Positions 63,940 to 64,000 of a stretch of DNA of 64,000 bases are shown in pieces. The DNA is from Flagellimonas yonaguniensis. Its GTDB lineage: Bacteria; Bacteroidota; Bacteroidia; Flavobacteriales; Flavobacteriaceae. Numbering within the stretch: the first letter of the stretch is position 1; each line of letters opens with the position of its first letter. The notes beneath the pieces are model-generated. The model was given only the letters and a program-made list of their open reading frames with translations, did no database searches and had not been told where the DNA came from. The stretch is from the NCBI RefSeq assembly GCF_029193885.1, contig NZ_JARFVB010000008.1:62001-126000 (forward strand), in the 5' to 3' direction. Made by a program: the position numbers and the translations under genes.

Positions 63940-64000
63940 TTATCCCTTGTAGTCCATTTTACCTTTAAAATAATCCTTGAAAACTTTGAAGACTGGCACA
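63940..64000 (-). CDS. possible C-terminus of a gene running off the right edge
   Basis: The minus-strand frame entering from the right edge reads VPVFKVFKDYFKGKMDYKG and stops at 63940-63942. Nineteen residues are too few to name a family, but the composition is protein-like and the stop leaves 128 bp for the promoter of the lipoprotein gene. A second frame stays open longer, so this is tentative. Confidence 0.35.
   Translation of the reverse strand, partial: VPVFKVFKDYFKGKMDYKG

Noticed and set aside
1..64000. CRISPR arrays, insertion sequences, transposases, rRNA operons, toxin-antitoxin or phage defence genes
   Set aside because: None seen on either strand; the repeats present are short and isolated and no cas, transposase or integrase motif appears.

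Overview
The window looks like the chromosome of a marine-type member of the Flavobacteriaceae (Bacteroidota). The grounds are SusC/SusD pairs with FecR anti-sigma factors and ECF sigma factors, C-terminal type IX secretion sorting domains, many lipoprotein signals, Bacteroidota-type promoter -7 elements of the form TAnnTTTG, and sodium/sugar symporters instead of ABC sugar importers. The genus cannot be fixed from the sequence alone.

Region 1 (1-8.8 kb, plus strand) is an L-arabinose operon: GH51 arabinofuranosidase (cut by the left edge), araB, araD, araA, a lipoprotein aldose epimerase and an SSS symporter, ending at a two-way terminator shared with the next operon. Region 2 (8.8-14.3 kb, minus) is a tripartite RND efflux operon (membrane fusion protein, RND pump, TolC-type outer membrane protein) behind a perfect 20-bp palindrome. 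Region 3 (14.5-17.7 kb) holds two tandem two-domain UspA genes, a thioredoxin, a DUF1080 lipoprotein and a decayed UspA remnant; the usp and trx promoters carry related FNR-like palindromes. Region 4 (17.8-24.1 kb, minus) is an M28 peptidase followed by the xylose operon xylB-xylA-symporter, which has a perfect inverted repeat over its predicted promoter.

Region 5 (24.5-50.2 kb, minus) is the most unusual part: two sigma/FecR/SusC-SusD systems arranged in tandem. The first (24.5-31.5 kb) has an unusual gene order and lies beside a Tat-exported metallophosphoesterase. The second (33.5-50.2 kb) reads sigma factor, M14 carboxypeptidase, FecR, STN-type SusC, SusD, LamG lipoprotein, C10 cysteine peptidase, fibronectin-type lipoprotein, second C10 peptidase. 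It contains peptidases and no glycoside hydrolase, so it reads as a protein or peptide utilisation locus under surface-signal control. One LamG module recurs in three of its products. Glutaminase (50.4-51.3 kb) follows.

Region 6 (51.3-57.1 kb) is accessory: repeat-rich non-coding DNA, then small single genes (lipocalin-like protein, small membrane proteins, a Crp/Fnr regulator, DinB, DUF4345, a membrane-attached AraC regulator). Region 7 (57.1-62.6 kb, plus) is a third SusC/SusD pair that lacks the STN signalling domain and is followed by an unrecognised secreted protein. A secreted lipoprotein and the possible tail of another gene close the window.
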